This document shows positions 53,001 to 61,692 of a stretch of 64,000 nt of DNA, in pieces; within the stretch, counting starts at the first letter, position 1; each line of letters begins with the position of its first letter. Origin of the DNA: Thiomicrorhabdus sp965603495 (GTDB lineage: Bacteria; Pseudomonadota; Gammaproteobacteria; Thiomicrospirales; Thiomicrospiraceae); contig CBFDDF010000006.1 in assembly GCA_965603495.1 (NCBI GenBank), forward strand, positions 113,962 through 177,961, written 5' to 3'. Under the pieces are notes generated by a model. It did no database searches. It saw only the letters and a program-made list of their open reading frames with translations, and was not told the origin of the DNA. The position numbers and the translations under genes were made by a program.

Positions 53001-54552
53001 GGAAGTAGTCAAATACTGAGCGAGGCTTATGTGAAAACACGGGTAATGGGGCATCGTCACCCATTGAAACGGTTGCTTCTTGACCATCTTCTGCTAAAAT
53101 ACGAATGACGGCATCACGCTCTTCAAAAGTGACTTGGAAGTACTTTTGATAAATATCTGCTGTGTCACGATCCCAGCCTAAAGTTTCGTCATTTTGCTCT
53201 AATTTCTCTTCAATATGCATATACCCTTCGTCCATCCATTGGCGATAAGGTTTTGCATTTTTCAGTTGGTCATCAATCTCTTCTGGTTTGATTAAAGTTC
53301 CGTTCTCTAAATCAACCGCAATCACTTGACCTGGCTTTAAGCGACCTTTTTCAACAACGTCTTCTGGTGGGTAGCTATAAACACCGATTTCAGATGCGAA
53401 AGTAATATGACGATCTTTGGTAATCACATAACGCGTTGGGCGCAAACCATTACGATCCACTCCACAGATAGCGTATTTACCGGTATTAATAACCATTCCG
53501 GCTGGACCATCCCATGGCTCCATGTGCATAGAGTTATATTCTAGGAAGGCTCTCTTGTCGGCATCCATGTGTGGCATGTTTTGCCAAGCTGGCGGGACTA
53601 ATAAACGTAAAGCCTGGAAGATGTGCATATCGCCCATCATCAAAACTTCCATCATATTATCTAATGAGTTTGAGTCAGAACCGGTTTGTGCAACCAATGG
53701 TTTTAGGTCAGCCAAATCAGGTAATAATGGGGTTGCGAATTTACTTTGACGTGCTACAGCCCAGTTACGGTTGGCACGAATCGTATTTAGCTCGCCATTA
53801 TGCGCTAGGAAACGGAATGGCTGAGCCAGACGCCATTGCGGAGAGGTGTTGGTTGAAAAGCGCTGGTGATACGAGATTGAAGAAGAGGCAAAAGCGTCAT
53901 CTTTTAGATCTAGATAGTATTCAGCCAGCTCTTTCGGCATGACCAAGCCTTTATAAGACAGCAGTTGACTGTTTAAAGAAGCGATATAAAAAACGTGATC
54001 GACAGGCTCAATTTCCATCTCTGTTTTACGACGTGCCGTAAACAATAAACGGTTGAAGGCAGCTTCAGTCATCTCTGTAGGGGCATTCACAAATACCTGC
54101 TCAATCAAAGGCTCCATACCAGCCGCTTGTGCACCCAGTACCGCAGAATCAACAGGTACAGTACGCCAGCCAGCAATGATCAACCCCTTGTTGGTCAGCT
54201 TCTCTTCCAGTACTTTACGTGCCGCCGCCGCTTTATCAACGTCTTGATTTAAGAAAATCATCCCCGCAGCATAAATCTCAGACAGGTCAAAGCCTGCTTT
54301 ATCCGCCGCTGCTTTTAAGAAGCTTTGTGGCTTCTTTATTAACAGTCCACAACCATCTCCAGTACAGCAATCGGCTGCAACACCACCACGGTGTGTCATG
54401 TTCATAAGAGATTGAATTGCCGTTTGCACGACCCAGTGACTTGCTTTGTCGTCCATATTGGCGATCAAACCAAAACCACAGTTCTCTTTTTCGAACTCAG
54501 GAGAGTAAAGGCCTTTTAATTGTAGACCTGGTTGGGCTTGTAAGGGGTTCAT
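50062..54552 (-). CDS. gltB: Glutamate synthase large subunit
   Basis: 1496 residues from the chosen start. Ammonia from glutamine is moved to 2-oxoglutarate. A propeptide of about 24 residues precedes the nucleophile Cys in KENCGFGLIANMDD. FMN-synthase domain with TGGTGASPMTSVKYAG-like segment, 3Fe-4S cysteines in CKYLRICHLNTCAVG, and a C-terminal beta-helix of repeated Gly. The ATG at 54552 is preferred because AGGA lies 8 nt upstream; ATG at 54573 and the longer frame to 54651 are possible. Propeptide length supports either of the two near starts. Confidence 0.96.
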   Translation of the reverse strand: MNPLQAQPGLQLKGLYSPEFEKENCGFGLIANMDDKASHWVVQTAIQSLMNMTHRGGVAADCCTGDGCGLLIKKPQSFLKAAADKAGFDLSEIYAAGMIFLNQDVDKAAAARKVLEEKLTNKGLIIAGWRTVPVDSAVLGAQAAGMEPLIEQVFVNAPTEMTEAAFNRLLFTARRKTEMEIEPVDHVFYIASLNSQLLSYKGLVMPKELAEYYLDLKDDAFASSSISYHQRFSTNTSPQWRLAQPFRFLAHNGELNTIRANRNWAVARQSKFATPLLPDLADLKPLVAQTGSDSNSLDNMMEVLMMGDMHIFQALRLLVPPAWQNMPHMDADKRAFLEYNSMHMEPWDGPAGMVINTGKYAICGVDRNGLRPTRYVITKDRHITFASEIGVYSYPPEDVVEKGRLKPGQVIAVDLENGTLIKPEEIDDQLKNAKPYRQWMDEGYMHIEEKLEQNDETLGWDRDTADIYQKYFQVTFEERDAVIRILAEDGQEATVSMGDDAPLPVFSHKPRSVFDYFRQMFAQVTNPPIDPLRENIVMSLNTCFGREQNMFVEGPEHARRLEVNSPVLTPSMMDQLLSLPDADYQNRVISLHYNHEEMGLKAAIEAVCDQAVKAAKDNITLLILSDLGIEKGNTTIPAAMATGAVHHRLIKEGLRPETNIVVQTGTARDPHHFAVLIGYGATAVFPYLAYESIQDMRRTNELDKTKTVSLYIANYRKAINKGLYKILSKMGISTIASYRGSQLFEAVGLTSDIVNLCFTGTPTRIQGTDFQHLELDQRRLAWEAFNPRKPLQQGGLFKYVHGGEYHAFNPEVVNSIREAVQKNDQFKYNEFRDLVNNRPAMTIRDLITFKDGIQAVDLSEVEPVESIYKRFDSAGISLGALSPEAHESLATAMNRLGARSNSGEGAEDPARYGTERMSKIKQIASGRFGVTAHYLRNAEVLQIKVAQGAKPGEGGQLPGHKVDMMIAKLRHSVQGVTLISPPPHHDIYSIEDLAQLIYDLKQINPNALVSVKLVAEPGVGTIAAGVAKAYADLITISGYDGGTGASPMTSVKYAGNPFEMGLAEAHQVLRANDLRGQVILQADGGLKTGLDVVKAAILGAETFGFGTVPMIALGCKYLRICHLNTCAVGVATQDPRLRKEHFIGMPEMVMNYFRFMAEETREWMAKLGVRSLEELVGRVDLLKMIDNPLTDKQKNIDLSAFMTDGGVPADKPQTVQVLRNNPWDKGNIAEAMVAATLPAIEAQSGGTFSFELVNTGRSIGARVAGEIAERYGNNGMKANPITMNLTGIAGQSFGVFNVDGLNLYLEGDANDYVGKGMAGGEIVVRPPAVSTFDPKFTPIVGNTCLYGATGGKLFANGTGGERFAVRNSGAIAVVEGLGDHGCEYMTGGTVVSLGEVGVNFGAGMSGGLAFILDVNNNLPDRINPEMVEVTRIDTASTEAYRAYLKSLITEYVEKTNSPWGQEVLNNFSAHIGNFWLVKSRSIAIESLFDLFVKAAD

Positions 54553-54740
54553 ATTCAGTTTCCTGTCAGTCATAGAGCCTATAAAACGAGTGCCTGGAGT
54601 AAATATAACCAATTGTTTTATAAGGAAATTCTTTGTTTTTGGCGTGCACAAAGTGTAAAAATAGCGCGAAATTATACTTTATAGTGGCGTTTGGAATCAA
54701 ATTTTACCATCAATTTAGTCCCTTCTAAACTTGTTTGCAG

Positions 54741-55490
54741 TCAATTAGGTATTTGCTGGAATTTAGCAATCAATGGATTGTGATCTGATATTTTCGGGAT
54801 GGATAAAGCTTCTGATGTAATCAATGTTAGGCCTCGGTAAAAAATATGGTCGAGCGGTTGGCGAAGCATGGTTTTAATGGCACGATTGTCTGGGAAAGTG
54901 GCAGGTTGTAACTGCAATTGCGCAGTGGCTTGAAGCAGTGTTTTCAGTCGGGTTTGGTTCCAGGTGTTAAAGTCTCCACTGATAATCATCGGCCCGCTGC
55001 GGTGGGATAAGTGGTTCCAAAGTAGGCTGAGCTCTTTTTTAAAGAACATATGCGGAACAAAGTTAATGGCGTGAATATTGACGTGTGTCAGGATTTGACC
55101 ATTTGCTAGGTTATGCTCGGTGATTAAGGCTGTTTTATGCGTGGTAAAACCGAGCTCTCGAGTACGTGTCAGGCATTGATGTTGAGCTGATAAATGGTGT
55201 TGCGATGCAGTCAGAACACCAAAGTGTTTATTGTCGTTTTGAATATTAGGCGCCATCACAAAAGGCAAGTTAAAAAATTTAGGTTGTTGGGTTTGAATGG
55301 CCGCCTCTTGTAAAGAGAGTAGGTGTGGCGGCTCTATATCGATCAGGTTTTCAATAGGGCGATTGATATAGTGTGAAAAATCCAGTTTCTGTAAGTTCCA
55401 AGTCAACAACGTAAAGCAATCAGGTAAGCTGTGGCGGCTTTCTTTAGCCATCGTGTGCTCTGGAATTGGGCTGAATGTTGGAATGTACAT
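54741..55490 (-). CDS. Endonuclease/exonuclease/phosphatase-fold protein
   Basis: 249 residues. Motifs in family order: TWNLQK, LQEA, NIHAINF, SGDFNTW, LDHIFYRG and SDHNPLIAKF, covering the metal and catalytic residues of the EEP superfamily. No signal peptide. A start at Met14 (55451) is also possible and has CAGAG 8 nt upstream. Cotranscription with the cls gene 21 nt upstream is likely; the pair suggests lipid or membrane work but the substrate is not known. Confidence 0.82.
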   Translation of the reverse strand: MYIPTFSPIPEHTMAKESRHSLPDCFTLLTWNLQKLDFSHYINRPIENLIDIEPPHLLSLQEAAIQTQQPKFFNLPFVMAPNIQNDNKHFGVLTASQHHLSAQHQCLTRTRELGFTTHKTALITEHNLANGQILTHVNIHAINFVPHMFFKKELSLLWNHLSHRSGPMIISGDFNTWNQTRLKTLLQATAQLQLQPATFPDNRAIKTMLRQPLDHIFYRGLTLITSEALSIPKISDHNPLIAKFQQIPN

Positions 55491-55511
55491 ATAAAATCGC
55501 TCGTCAATAAA

Positions 55512-56918
55512 TCATAGGATAGGGGCAAATATTCGGGTGAAGTTTTCCATTAGTTTACGTAACTTATTATCACTCGGTTGATAGGCTTTGCTTTGTAACA
55601 ATAAAGTTTCTATCCAGGCTTGCATCTGTAGGATGAGAGGTTTTGAATAAATAAGATTGACTATTTCATGGTTGATAAATAACGAACGATAATCAATGTT
55701 TGCTGAACCGATAATCATGGCATCATGGTCGATGATGGTGAGCTTGGCGTGTAACATGGCCGTCTGGTAGAAGAAAATATCCGCACCGATCTCCTTAAGT
55801 TCCCTTATGTAAGAGCTGCGCCCTAAGTCAAAGATGAGATGGTCTGAGGTGTGTGGCGTGATGAGCGTCAGCTTAACCCCTCGTTTTACAGCAATCATTA
55901 GGGCGTTCATGACGGAACTGTCGGGGACGAAGTAAGGCGTCACTATTTGAATGCTGTGTTTCGCACGGTAAATGCTTTGTAGGAGGGTTTCAAAGAGTGC
56001 ATCGCTAGCAATGTCAGGCCCGGATGGTATGGCTTGCAGTAATTCGCCCTCAGTGGTTTGGATGTTTATGTTGAGGTTAATGGCGGGGAGTTTTTCTGCA
56101 GTGGTGTAGAACCAATCGGCATTAAAGACATTTTGGTAATGTAGTGTGTTCGGACCCTGAATTTTACATAAGAGATCTATCCAGCGTCCATTTTTAGGGC
56201 TGGTAGTCTCAGATCCTAGGTAGTCATTGGTAAGGTTTATGCCACCCGTCAGCAGTAACGTTTGGTCAAAAAGATAAATTTTGCGATGATTGCGAAGATT
56301 CACTTGATTGGAAAAAAATGAGCGCCAAATGGGTTGAAAAAAAGCATATTGACCACCCGCTTCAACCAGCCGGATAAGTGTTTTTGGGTTGCGGTAAAGC
56401 GCGAAAGAGCCTACAGCATCCAGGAGTAATCTGACTTGCACACCTTGTTGCGCTTTGCGTATCAAGGCATCAAGTATGGCAAGTCCGCTATCATCGGTTT
56501 CGAAAATATAGGTTTGCAGGTGAATGCTAGATTGTGCAGATTCAATAGCTTGCATAAAAAGACTAAAGGCTAATGTGGCATCAGTATGCAGGCTGATCTG
56601 GTTGCCTAAGGTCGCGCCAGCTATTTGATTGGCGCGCAGCAGTTCATCCAATTGTATCGCCAGGATTTTATCTGGTTTAACCGTGGAGATAGACTGCATT
56701 TCAATGGTTGGTTTTCTCTGTTTGAAAAGGAATTTTCTGGAGCCAAAGAGAATATAGAAAAATACACCTATAAAAGGTAAAAGAATCAAAGTAAGAAGCC
56801 ATGCCATTAAATTTTGGGGCGAGCGTCTCTGGTAGAGCATGTGCAGCACCGTGGCAACCACAAGCGTGGTGTAGGATAGGTAAATCCAAAACAGCGGGTA
56901 GTCGAGCAAAAAATCCAT
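55512..56918 (-). CDS. cls: Cardiolipin synthase (phospholipase D family)
   Basis: 468 residues. Two N-terminal membrane helices (about 8-30 and 36-58), then two PLD HKD motifs: HRKIYLFD and HAKLTIID with the following GSANIDYRS. Makes cardiolipin from two phosphatidylglycerols at the inner membrane. Length and two helices fit ClsA. Start ATG at the complement of 56916-56918. Confidence 0.92.
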   Translation of the reverse strand: MDFLLDYPLFWIYLSYTTLVVATVLHMLYQRRSPQNLMAWLLTLILLPFIGVFFYILFGSRKFLFKQRKPTIEMQSISTVKPDKILAIQLDELLRANQIAGATLGNQISLHTDATLAFSLFMQAIESAQSSIHLQTYIFETDDSGLAILDALIRKAQQGVQVRLLLDAVGSFALYRNPKTLIRLVEAGGQYAFFQPIWRSFFSNQVNLRNHRKIYLFDQTLLLTGGINLTNDYLGSETTSPKNGRWIDLLCKIQGPNTLHYQNVFNADWFYTTAEKLPAINLNINIQTTEGELLQAIPSGPDIASDALFETLLQSIYRAKHSIQIVTPYFVPDSSVMNALMIAVKRGVKLTLITPHTSDHLIFDLGRSSYIRELKEIGADIFFYQTAMLHAKLTIIDHDAMIIGSANIDYRSLFINHEIVNLIYSKPLILQMQAWIETLLLQSKAYQPSDNKLRKLMENFTRIFAPIL

Positions 56919-57044
56919 CTGTCCTTGTGCCTTATTCCTGAGGTAGGTTGATAGTCTAAGGGGGTTGCTCGGAATAATCTAGTGGTGTCGATTTATAGAG
57001 GGCAGTTTTTGACTAGAGTTGATTTAAATCCCTCTTTTAAAAAC

Positions 57045-57082
57045 AAAAAAAGCCTGTCGATTTTAATTTCGACAGGCCTGGT
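57045..57082 (-). terminator. Terminator after gpmI containing a damaged palindrome
   Basis: Nine-bp stem GCCTGTCGA/TCGACAGGC and, on the minus strand, a T run. The arm continues as ACAGGCCTGGT, one base short of the palindrome family. Confidence 0.8.
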
Positions 57083-57125
57083 ATAGCTGGTTAATGGGTT
57101 GTGCAGTGATGATAATCTAGAAAGA

Positions 57126-58700
57126 TTATTTAGTGCACAAGCTTACACCGGTCATCTCTTCGGGTTGGTCAATTTCCATTAAGTCCAGAATAGTGGGCAT
57201 AACATCAGGTAATGCCCCGCCTGAACGTAGTTGGCAATCGCGAGGGCCGAAATAGACCAATGGAACCGGGCAAGTGGTATGCGATGTTAATGGTTTACCG
57301 GTTTTTGGATCGACTAGCATTTCAATGTTACCGTGATCCGCCGTTACAATCACTTGGCCATTGGTTTTTTCAAGCGCCGCTAAGATTTTTCCAAGCGCTT
57401 CATCGACGGCTTCGCAAGCTTTAATGCAGGCATCCATCTTTCCAGTATGGCCAACCATGTCCGGGTTGGCGATATTGCAGATGAAGGTATCATACTTATC
57501 CGATTCAATGGCCTCGACGAGCTTGTCGGACAACTCACCGACACTCATTTCAGGTTGCAAATCATACGTACGCACTTGTGGAGAAGGAACTAGGATGCGG
57601 TCTTCTCCTAAATAGGGCGCTTCAACACCGCCGTTTAAAAAGAAAGTCACGTGTGCGTATTTCTCGGTTTCAGCAATGCGTAACTGGCGTAGTTTGTAGT
57701 TCGCAATGACTTCACCAAAGGTGTTTTTTAGTTTGGTCGGGCGAAAAGCGACCGTCGCTCCGAAGTTCTCAAAGTTTTTGTTGTACTGAGTTAGGGTTAC
57801 GAAACTTGATAAAACTGGGGTTTTGCAGCGATGAAAGTCCCCAAAGTCATCCATAATAAACGCACTGGTAATTTGACGTGCACGGTCAGAACGGTAGTTC
57901 ATAAAAATGATTGAATCCCCGTCCTTAACTTTGATTTTCTTGCCTTTTTTATTAAGGATGGCTGTTGGTAGTATGAACTCATCCGTTTCACCGCGCGCGT
58001 AAGCGATTTCAACAGCTTCTTTGGCGGATTCGGCTTGGTGGCTCGATTGCCCGCAACAGATAACATTGTATGCTTCTTCTGTGCGTTCCCAGCGCGTATC
58101 ACGATCTAAAGCATAAAAACGCCCTGTGACGGATGCGATACTGCCACCTTTAATTTCCTTTAGGTGTGCTTCAATTTCTTCGATGTAACCCAAAGCACTT
58201 TCAGGTGCTGTGTCGCGACCATCGGTAAAGATGTGCAGGTAGGTTTTTGCACCACGTTCAACCGCGAGTGATAAAGACGCTTTGATGTGGCTGATGTGAG
58301 AGTGAACTCCCCCGTCAGATAATAAACCCATAATGTGTACGGCATGTCCACGGTCATTAGCGCTGTCAATGGCGTTTAATAAGGCATTGTTGTTAGCGAA
58401 ACGGCCTTCATCAATATCTTTTTGAATACGCGTCAATTCTTGATAAACAACTCGGCCGGCACCCAGGTTCATGTGGCCAACTTCAGAATTTCCCATTTGG
58501 CCAGTCGGTAAGCCAACATCCATTCCAGAAGTACCAATTAAAGTATTTGGACGTGTGGCAATTAAGTTATCCCAATTTGGAGTATGTGCTTGTGCAATGG
58601 CGTTATGCTCAACTTCTTCGCGGTAGCCCCAACCATCTAAAATAATCAGACCCGTTGGACGATGCTTGATTTGGATTTTTGGCTTAATATCTTGACTCAT
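57126..58700 (-). CDS. gpmI: 2,3-bisphosphoglycerate-independent phosphoglycerate mutase
   Basis: 524 residues. Metal-dependent alkaline-phosphatase-fold enzyme of glycolysis. N-terminal LIILDGWGYR, catalytic Ser72 in TGQMGNSEVGHMNLG, RYALDRD-like RFYALDRDTRW, DGRDTAP, NFANPDMVGHTG-like NIANPDMVGHTG and TADHGN near the end. Single gene, divergent from the rhodanese-grxC-secB-gpsA cluster. Confidence 0.97.
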   Translation of the reverse strand: MSQDIKPKIQIKHRPTGLIILDGWGYREEVEHNAIAQAHTPNWDNLIATRPNTLIGTSGMDVGLPTGQMGNSEVGHMNLGAGRVVYQELTRIQKDIDEGRFANNNALLNAIDSANDRGHAVHIMGLLSDGGVHSHISHIKASLSLAVERGAKTYLHIFTDGRDTAPESALGYIEEIEAHLKEIKGGSIASVTGRFYALDRDTRWERTEEAYNVICCGQSSHQAESAKEAVEIAYARGETDEFILPTAILNKKGKKIKVKDGDSIIFMNYRSDRARQITSAFIMDDFGDFHRCKTPVLSSFVTLTQYNKNFENFGATVAFRPTKLKNTFGEVIANYKLRQLRIAETEKYAHVTFFLNGGVEAPYLGEDRILVPSPQVRTYDLQPEMSVGELSDKLVEAIESDKYDTFICNIANPDMVGHTGKMDACIKACEAVDEALGKILAALEKTNGQVIVTADHGNIEMLVDPKTGKPLTSHTTCPVPLVYFGPRDCQLRSGGALPDVMPTILDLMEIDQPEEMTGVSLCTK

Positions 58701-58798
58701 GTTTTCGCTACCATAAATAATTAATAAATTCCGTTTATTGTATCCAGTTTCACTGTTAAAATCATCAGGTTTGATTTAACACGCTTAAGGGAAAGTAA

Positions 58799-59239
58799 AT
58801 GTTTAGTGAATTTGTACAGGAACAAGCGCTATTGTTTGTCGCTTTAGCGGTAGTCATTGCAATGTTGGCATATAGTTATTTAGGGGATCGTTTGTCTGGT
58901 TATAAATCAGTCAATACCGATGAGGCGACACGCTTATTCAATGATGATGCATTTTTGCTGGATGTGCGTACTGCAGCTGAGTTCAAGGATGGTTTTATTG
59001 GAGAGGCGGCTAATGTACCAGTGGCGGACTTGCCTGCAAGCATGAATAAGTTGCCAAAAGATAAAGAAAAGCCGCTATTGATTTATTGTCTAACGGGGGC
59101 GCGTTCTGGACGTGCCGCAGGCATGTTGACTAAGGCCGGTTATACGCAAGTCTTTAACTTGGCGGGTGGTATTAATGCCTGGAAGTCAGCAGGCTTACCG
59201 ATTGCAACGGCTAAAGCGAAACGAAACAGAAAAAAGTAA
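58799..59239 (+). CDS. Membrane-anchored rhodanese (YibN type)
   Basis: 146 residues. One N-terminal helix (about 10-27) then a rhodanese domain: FLLDVRTAAEFKDGFIGEAANVP, active loop CLTGARSGRAA (Cys about 98) and a final GGINAWKSAGLP. Faces the cytosol by the family rule. First gene of the conserved rhodanese-grxC-secB-gpsA cluster, with AAGGGAAAG 4-9 nt upstream of the ATG. Role in protein export or sulfur transfer is not settled in the family. Confidence 0.88.
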   Translation: MFSEFVQEQALLFVALAVVIAMLAYSYLGDRLSGYKSVNTDEATRLFNDDAFLLDVRTAAEFKDGFIGEAANVPVADLPASMNKLPKDKEKPLLIYCLTGARSGRAAGMLTKAGYTQVFNLAGGINAWKSAGLPIATAKAKRNRKK

Positions 59240-59286
59240 AGCCGGCAACCACAACAGCTGTGATGTTGCCGATAAAGGAGAATACG

Positions 59287-59541
59287 ATGGTCGAAACAAT
59301 TATTTACTGCACGCAAACTTGTCCTTATTGCACCATGGCGAAACGCCTGTTGGATTCTAAAGGAGTTAAGTATAAGTCAATTGACGTCGGTAATGACTCC
59401 GCAAAGTGGGCTGAATTGACCGCGAAAACCGGTCGTAATACTGTTCCACAGGTTTTTATTGGTGACCACCATATTGGTGGGTTTGACGAGTTATCAGCTG
59501 CGGACAAACGCGGTGAAATCGACGCGCTATTAAACGCTTAA
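59287..59541 (+). CDS. grxC: Glutaredoxin 3
   Basis: 84 residues. Active site CPYC at 12-15, then TVPQVFIG with cis-Pro and GGFDEL for glutathione binding. ATG with AAGGAG 7 nt upstream; 47 nt after the rhodanese gene. Confidence 0.95.
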   Translation: MVETIIYCTQTCPYCTMAKRLLDSKGVKYKSIDVGNDSAKWAELTAKTGRNTVPQVFIGDHHIGGFDELSAADKRGEIDALLNA

Positions 59542-59561
59542 TTTAAAATTTTTAAGGAAAA

Positions 59562-60023
59562 ATGATGTCTGAAACAGCGGAAAAAATATTTTCAATTCAA
59601 AAGATTTATACCAAGGATATTTCTTTTGAGTCTCCAAATACGCCGGGTATCTTTACCTCTGAATTCCAGCCAAAGTTAGCTGTAGACTTAAATGTTGAAA
59701 GCAAAAAGCTTGAAGATGATGTTTATCATGTTGTTGTCCGTGTTACAGCGACGACCAAAGTAGAAGAGCACACTGCATTTTTATGTGAAGTTGAACAGGC
59801 GGGAATTTTTACCCTAGCAGGTTTTAATGATGTCGAAATGGGTTATATGTTGGGTGCACAGTGTCCTAATGTATTATTCCCTTATGCACGTGAAGTGGTT
59901 TCTGACTTAGTCACGCGCGGTGGTTTTCCGCAATTATTGCTTGAACCGGTTAATTTTGAAAGCATGTACACCGAGCATGTCCAGCAAGCTAATACGGCTA
60001 AAGAAACGGCAACTGAGCAATAG
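59562..60023 (+). CDS. secB: Export chaperone SecB
   Basis: 153 residues. Tetrameric chaperone that keeps preproteins unfolded for SecA. KIYTKDISFESPNTP, EFQPKLAVDLNV, VEQAGIF, and LFPYAREVVSDLVTRGGFPQLLLEPVNF are diagnostic. Acidic tail. Start ATG-ATG pair; AAGGAAA directly upstream supports the second ATG (59565). Confidence 0.97.
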   Translation: MMSETAEKIFSIQKIYTKDISFESPNTPGIFTSEFQPKLAVDLNVESKKLEDDVYHVVVRVTATTKVEEHTAFLCEVEQAGIFTLAGFNDVEMGYMLGAQCPNVLFPYAREVVSDLVTRGGFPQLLLEPVNFESMYTEHVQQANTAKETATEQ

Positions 60024-60052
60024 GTTGGTTGGAAAAGCGATTGGATAAACTT

Positions 60053-61087
60053 ATGCCCGAAGTCACTAAAACATCTGAAGCGCCAAGAAAAATTGCCGTA
60101 TTAGGTGCTGGTGCTTGGGGAACAGCATTAGCGATCCATTTAGCAAGAGCTGGGCATCAAGTAAAGCTTTGGTCTCACAGTGTCGGTCAGGCCGAGCGGC
60201 TAAATGAACAGCACGAAAATAGTCGGTACTTACCAGGCATCGCTTTTCCAAAATCTTTATCAGTCAGTGCTTCGCTAGATCAAGTTTTGTACTCCGCTGA
60301 ATCAATCTTAGTGGTTGTGCCCAGTACTGCCTTTAGAGATGTTTTAAAGCAAGTCTCTAATTACATAGGTTCTAAGTCGGTGCATATCGCATGGGCAACC
60401 AAAGGTTTTGAGCCAGAATCTCAAAGCTTATTGCATCAAGTGGCATTGGATGTTTTAGGGGCTGATGCTGGAGTAAGTGTTCTTTCAGGCCCTACATTTG
60501 CCGATGAAGTTGCTAAAGGCTTGCCTACGGCCATGGTCAGCGCTTCATCACAAGAATCAGAAGCCCAGTATTGGGCAGACGTTTTTCATTTTGGCGCCTT
60601 CCGTATGTACACCCAATCCGATATGGTTGGGGTAGAGGTCGGCGGTGCTTATAAAAACATTATCGCGATTGCGACGGGTTTGAGTGATGGTTTGGGCCTG
60701 GGGGCGAATGCGCGGGCGGCTTTAGTTTCACGTGGCATGGTTGAAATGATGCGATTAGGGCAGGCGTTAGGCGGTCAGCCTGAAACCTTAATGGGGTTAG
60801 CTGGTCTGGGCGATTTAGTATTAACTTGTACCGATGACTTATCTCGTAATCGTCGTTTTGGATTACGTTTGGCGAAAAGTAATCAAACTGCACAAGTGGT
60901 CATTGATGAAATTGGTCAGGTGGTTGAGGGCGTTAAGGCGGTCGTTGCTGTGAAGCAGATTGCCATGCGGTTGGGGTTGGATTTGCCGATAATGGAACAG
61001 GTCTATCAAATTGTGACTGAGCAATCGACGCCTAAAGAGGCTGCGATGGTTCTATTGGCTAGATCAGGTAAGTCGGAAGGGCGTTAA
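60053..61087 (+). CDS. gpsA: Glycerol-3-phosphate dehydrogenase (NAD(P)+)
   Basis: 344 residues. Makes sn-glycerol 3-phosphate for phospholipid synthesis. Cofactor site AVLGAGAWGTALA, LSGPTFADEVAKG, catalytic Lys in GGAYKNIIAIATGLSDGL, and GLGDLVLTC. ATG at 60053 has GGAT 8 nt upstream; the 8-residue extension to a TTG at 60029 is unlikely. Last gene of the cluster. Confidence 0.96.
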   Translation: MPEVTKTSEAPRKIAVLGAGAWGTALAIHLARAGHQVKLWSHSVGQAERLNEQHENSRYLPGIAFPKSLSVSASLDQVLYSAESILVVVPSTAFRDVLKQVSNYIGSKSVHIAWATKGFEPESQSLLHQVALDVLGADAGVSVLSGPTFADEVAKGLPTAMVSASSQESEAQYWADVFHFGAFRMYTQSDMVGVEVGGAYKNIIAIATGLSDGLGLGANARAALVSRGMVEMMRLGQALGGQPETLMGLAGLGDLVLTCTDDLSRNRRFGLRLAKSNQTAQVVIDEIGQVVEGVKAVVAVKQIAMRLGLDLPIMEQVYQIVTEQSTPKEAAMVLLARSGKSEGR

Positions 61088-61119
61088 TTTGATGGGTTGA
61101 TTTCGATTGCTTAAGCCCA

Positions 61120-61151
61120 ATAAAAAACGACCAGGCCTGGTCGTTTTTTAT
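61120..61151. terminator. ACCAGGCCTGGT palindrome in a perfect 32-bp inverted repeat
   Basis: Exact 12-mer at 61130-61141 with arms ATAAAAAACG/CGTTTTTTAT, between the convergent stops of gpsA and trmL. A- and T-runs at both ends make it a classic two-way terminator. Confidence 0.85.
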
Positions 61152-61187
61152 GGGTTGTCGATTTTAATTGTCCTAGTGGACGCGAGA

Positions 61188-61652
61188 TTAAAGTGACATG
61201 TCAAAATCAAGTTGACGCCAAGCTTCATAAGCCATCACCGAAACGGCATTGGCCAAATTTAAGCTACGACCACCCGGAATCATCGGGATAGTTAAACGCT
61301 GTTCTTCCGGCAAGTTGTTTATGACTTCTGCTGGCAAGCCACGGGTTTCTGGGCCGAATAAAAAAGCGTCGCCGTTTTCAAATTTGGGTTCGGTATAATA
61401 ACGCGTGGTTTTGGTGGTTAACGCAAAAACACGATTTGGCTGAACACTCGCCAAGCAGGCTTCAAGGCTTTGATGTTCGTGCACGTTGGCTAGTTCAGCG
61501 TAATCTAGTCCAGCACGACGTACTTTTTTTTCACTTAAATCAAAAGAGATTGGGTGTATCAAGTGTAAGTGAGCGCCCATATTGGCGCTAAGACGAATTA
61601 AAGCGCCGGTATTTTGCGGGATTTCTGGTTCATAAAGAATAATGTGCAACAT
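61188..61652 (-). CDS. trmL: tRNA (cytidine(34)-2'-O)-methyltransferase
   Basis: 154 residues. SPOUT fold with the trefoil knot: PEIPQNTGALIRL N-terminal, LFGPETRGLP and the C-terminal SLNLANAVSVMAYEAWRQ. Methylates the wobble base of leucine tRNAs. Its start overlaps the possible upstream leader of pyrD on the other strand. Confidence 0.95.
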   Translation of the reverse strand: MLHIILYEPEIPQNTGALIRLSANMGAHLHLIHPISFDLSEKKVRRAGLDYAELANVHEHQSLEACLASVQPNRVFALTTKTTRYYTEPKFENGDAFLFGPETRGLPAEVINNLPEEQRLTIPMIPGGRSLNLANAVSVMAYEAWRQLDFDMSL

Positions 61653-61692
61653 TTGCGCGCCTTCAATTAAAAATAACTCTAAGGTTAAGTCT

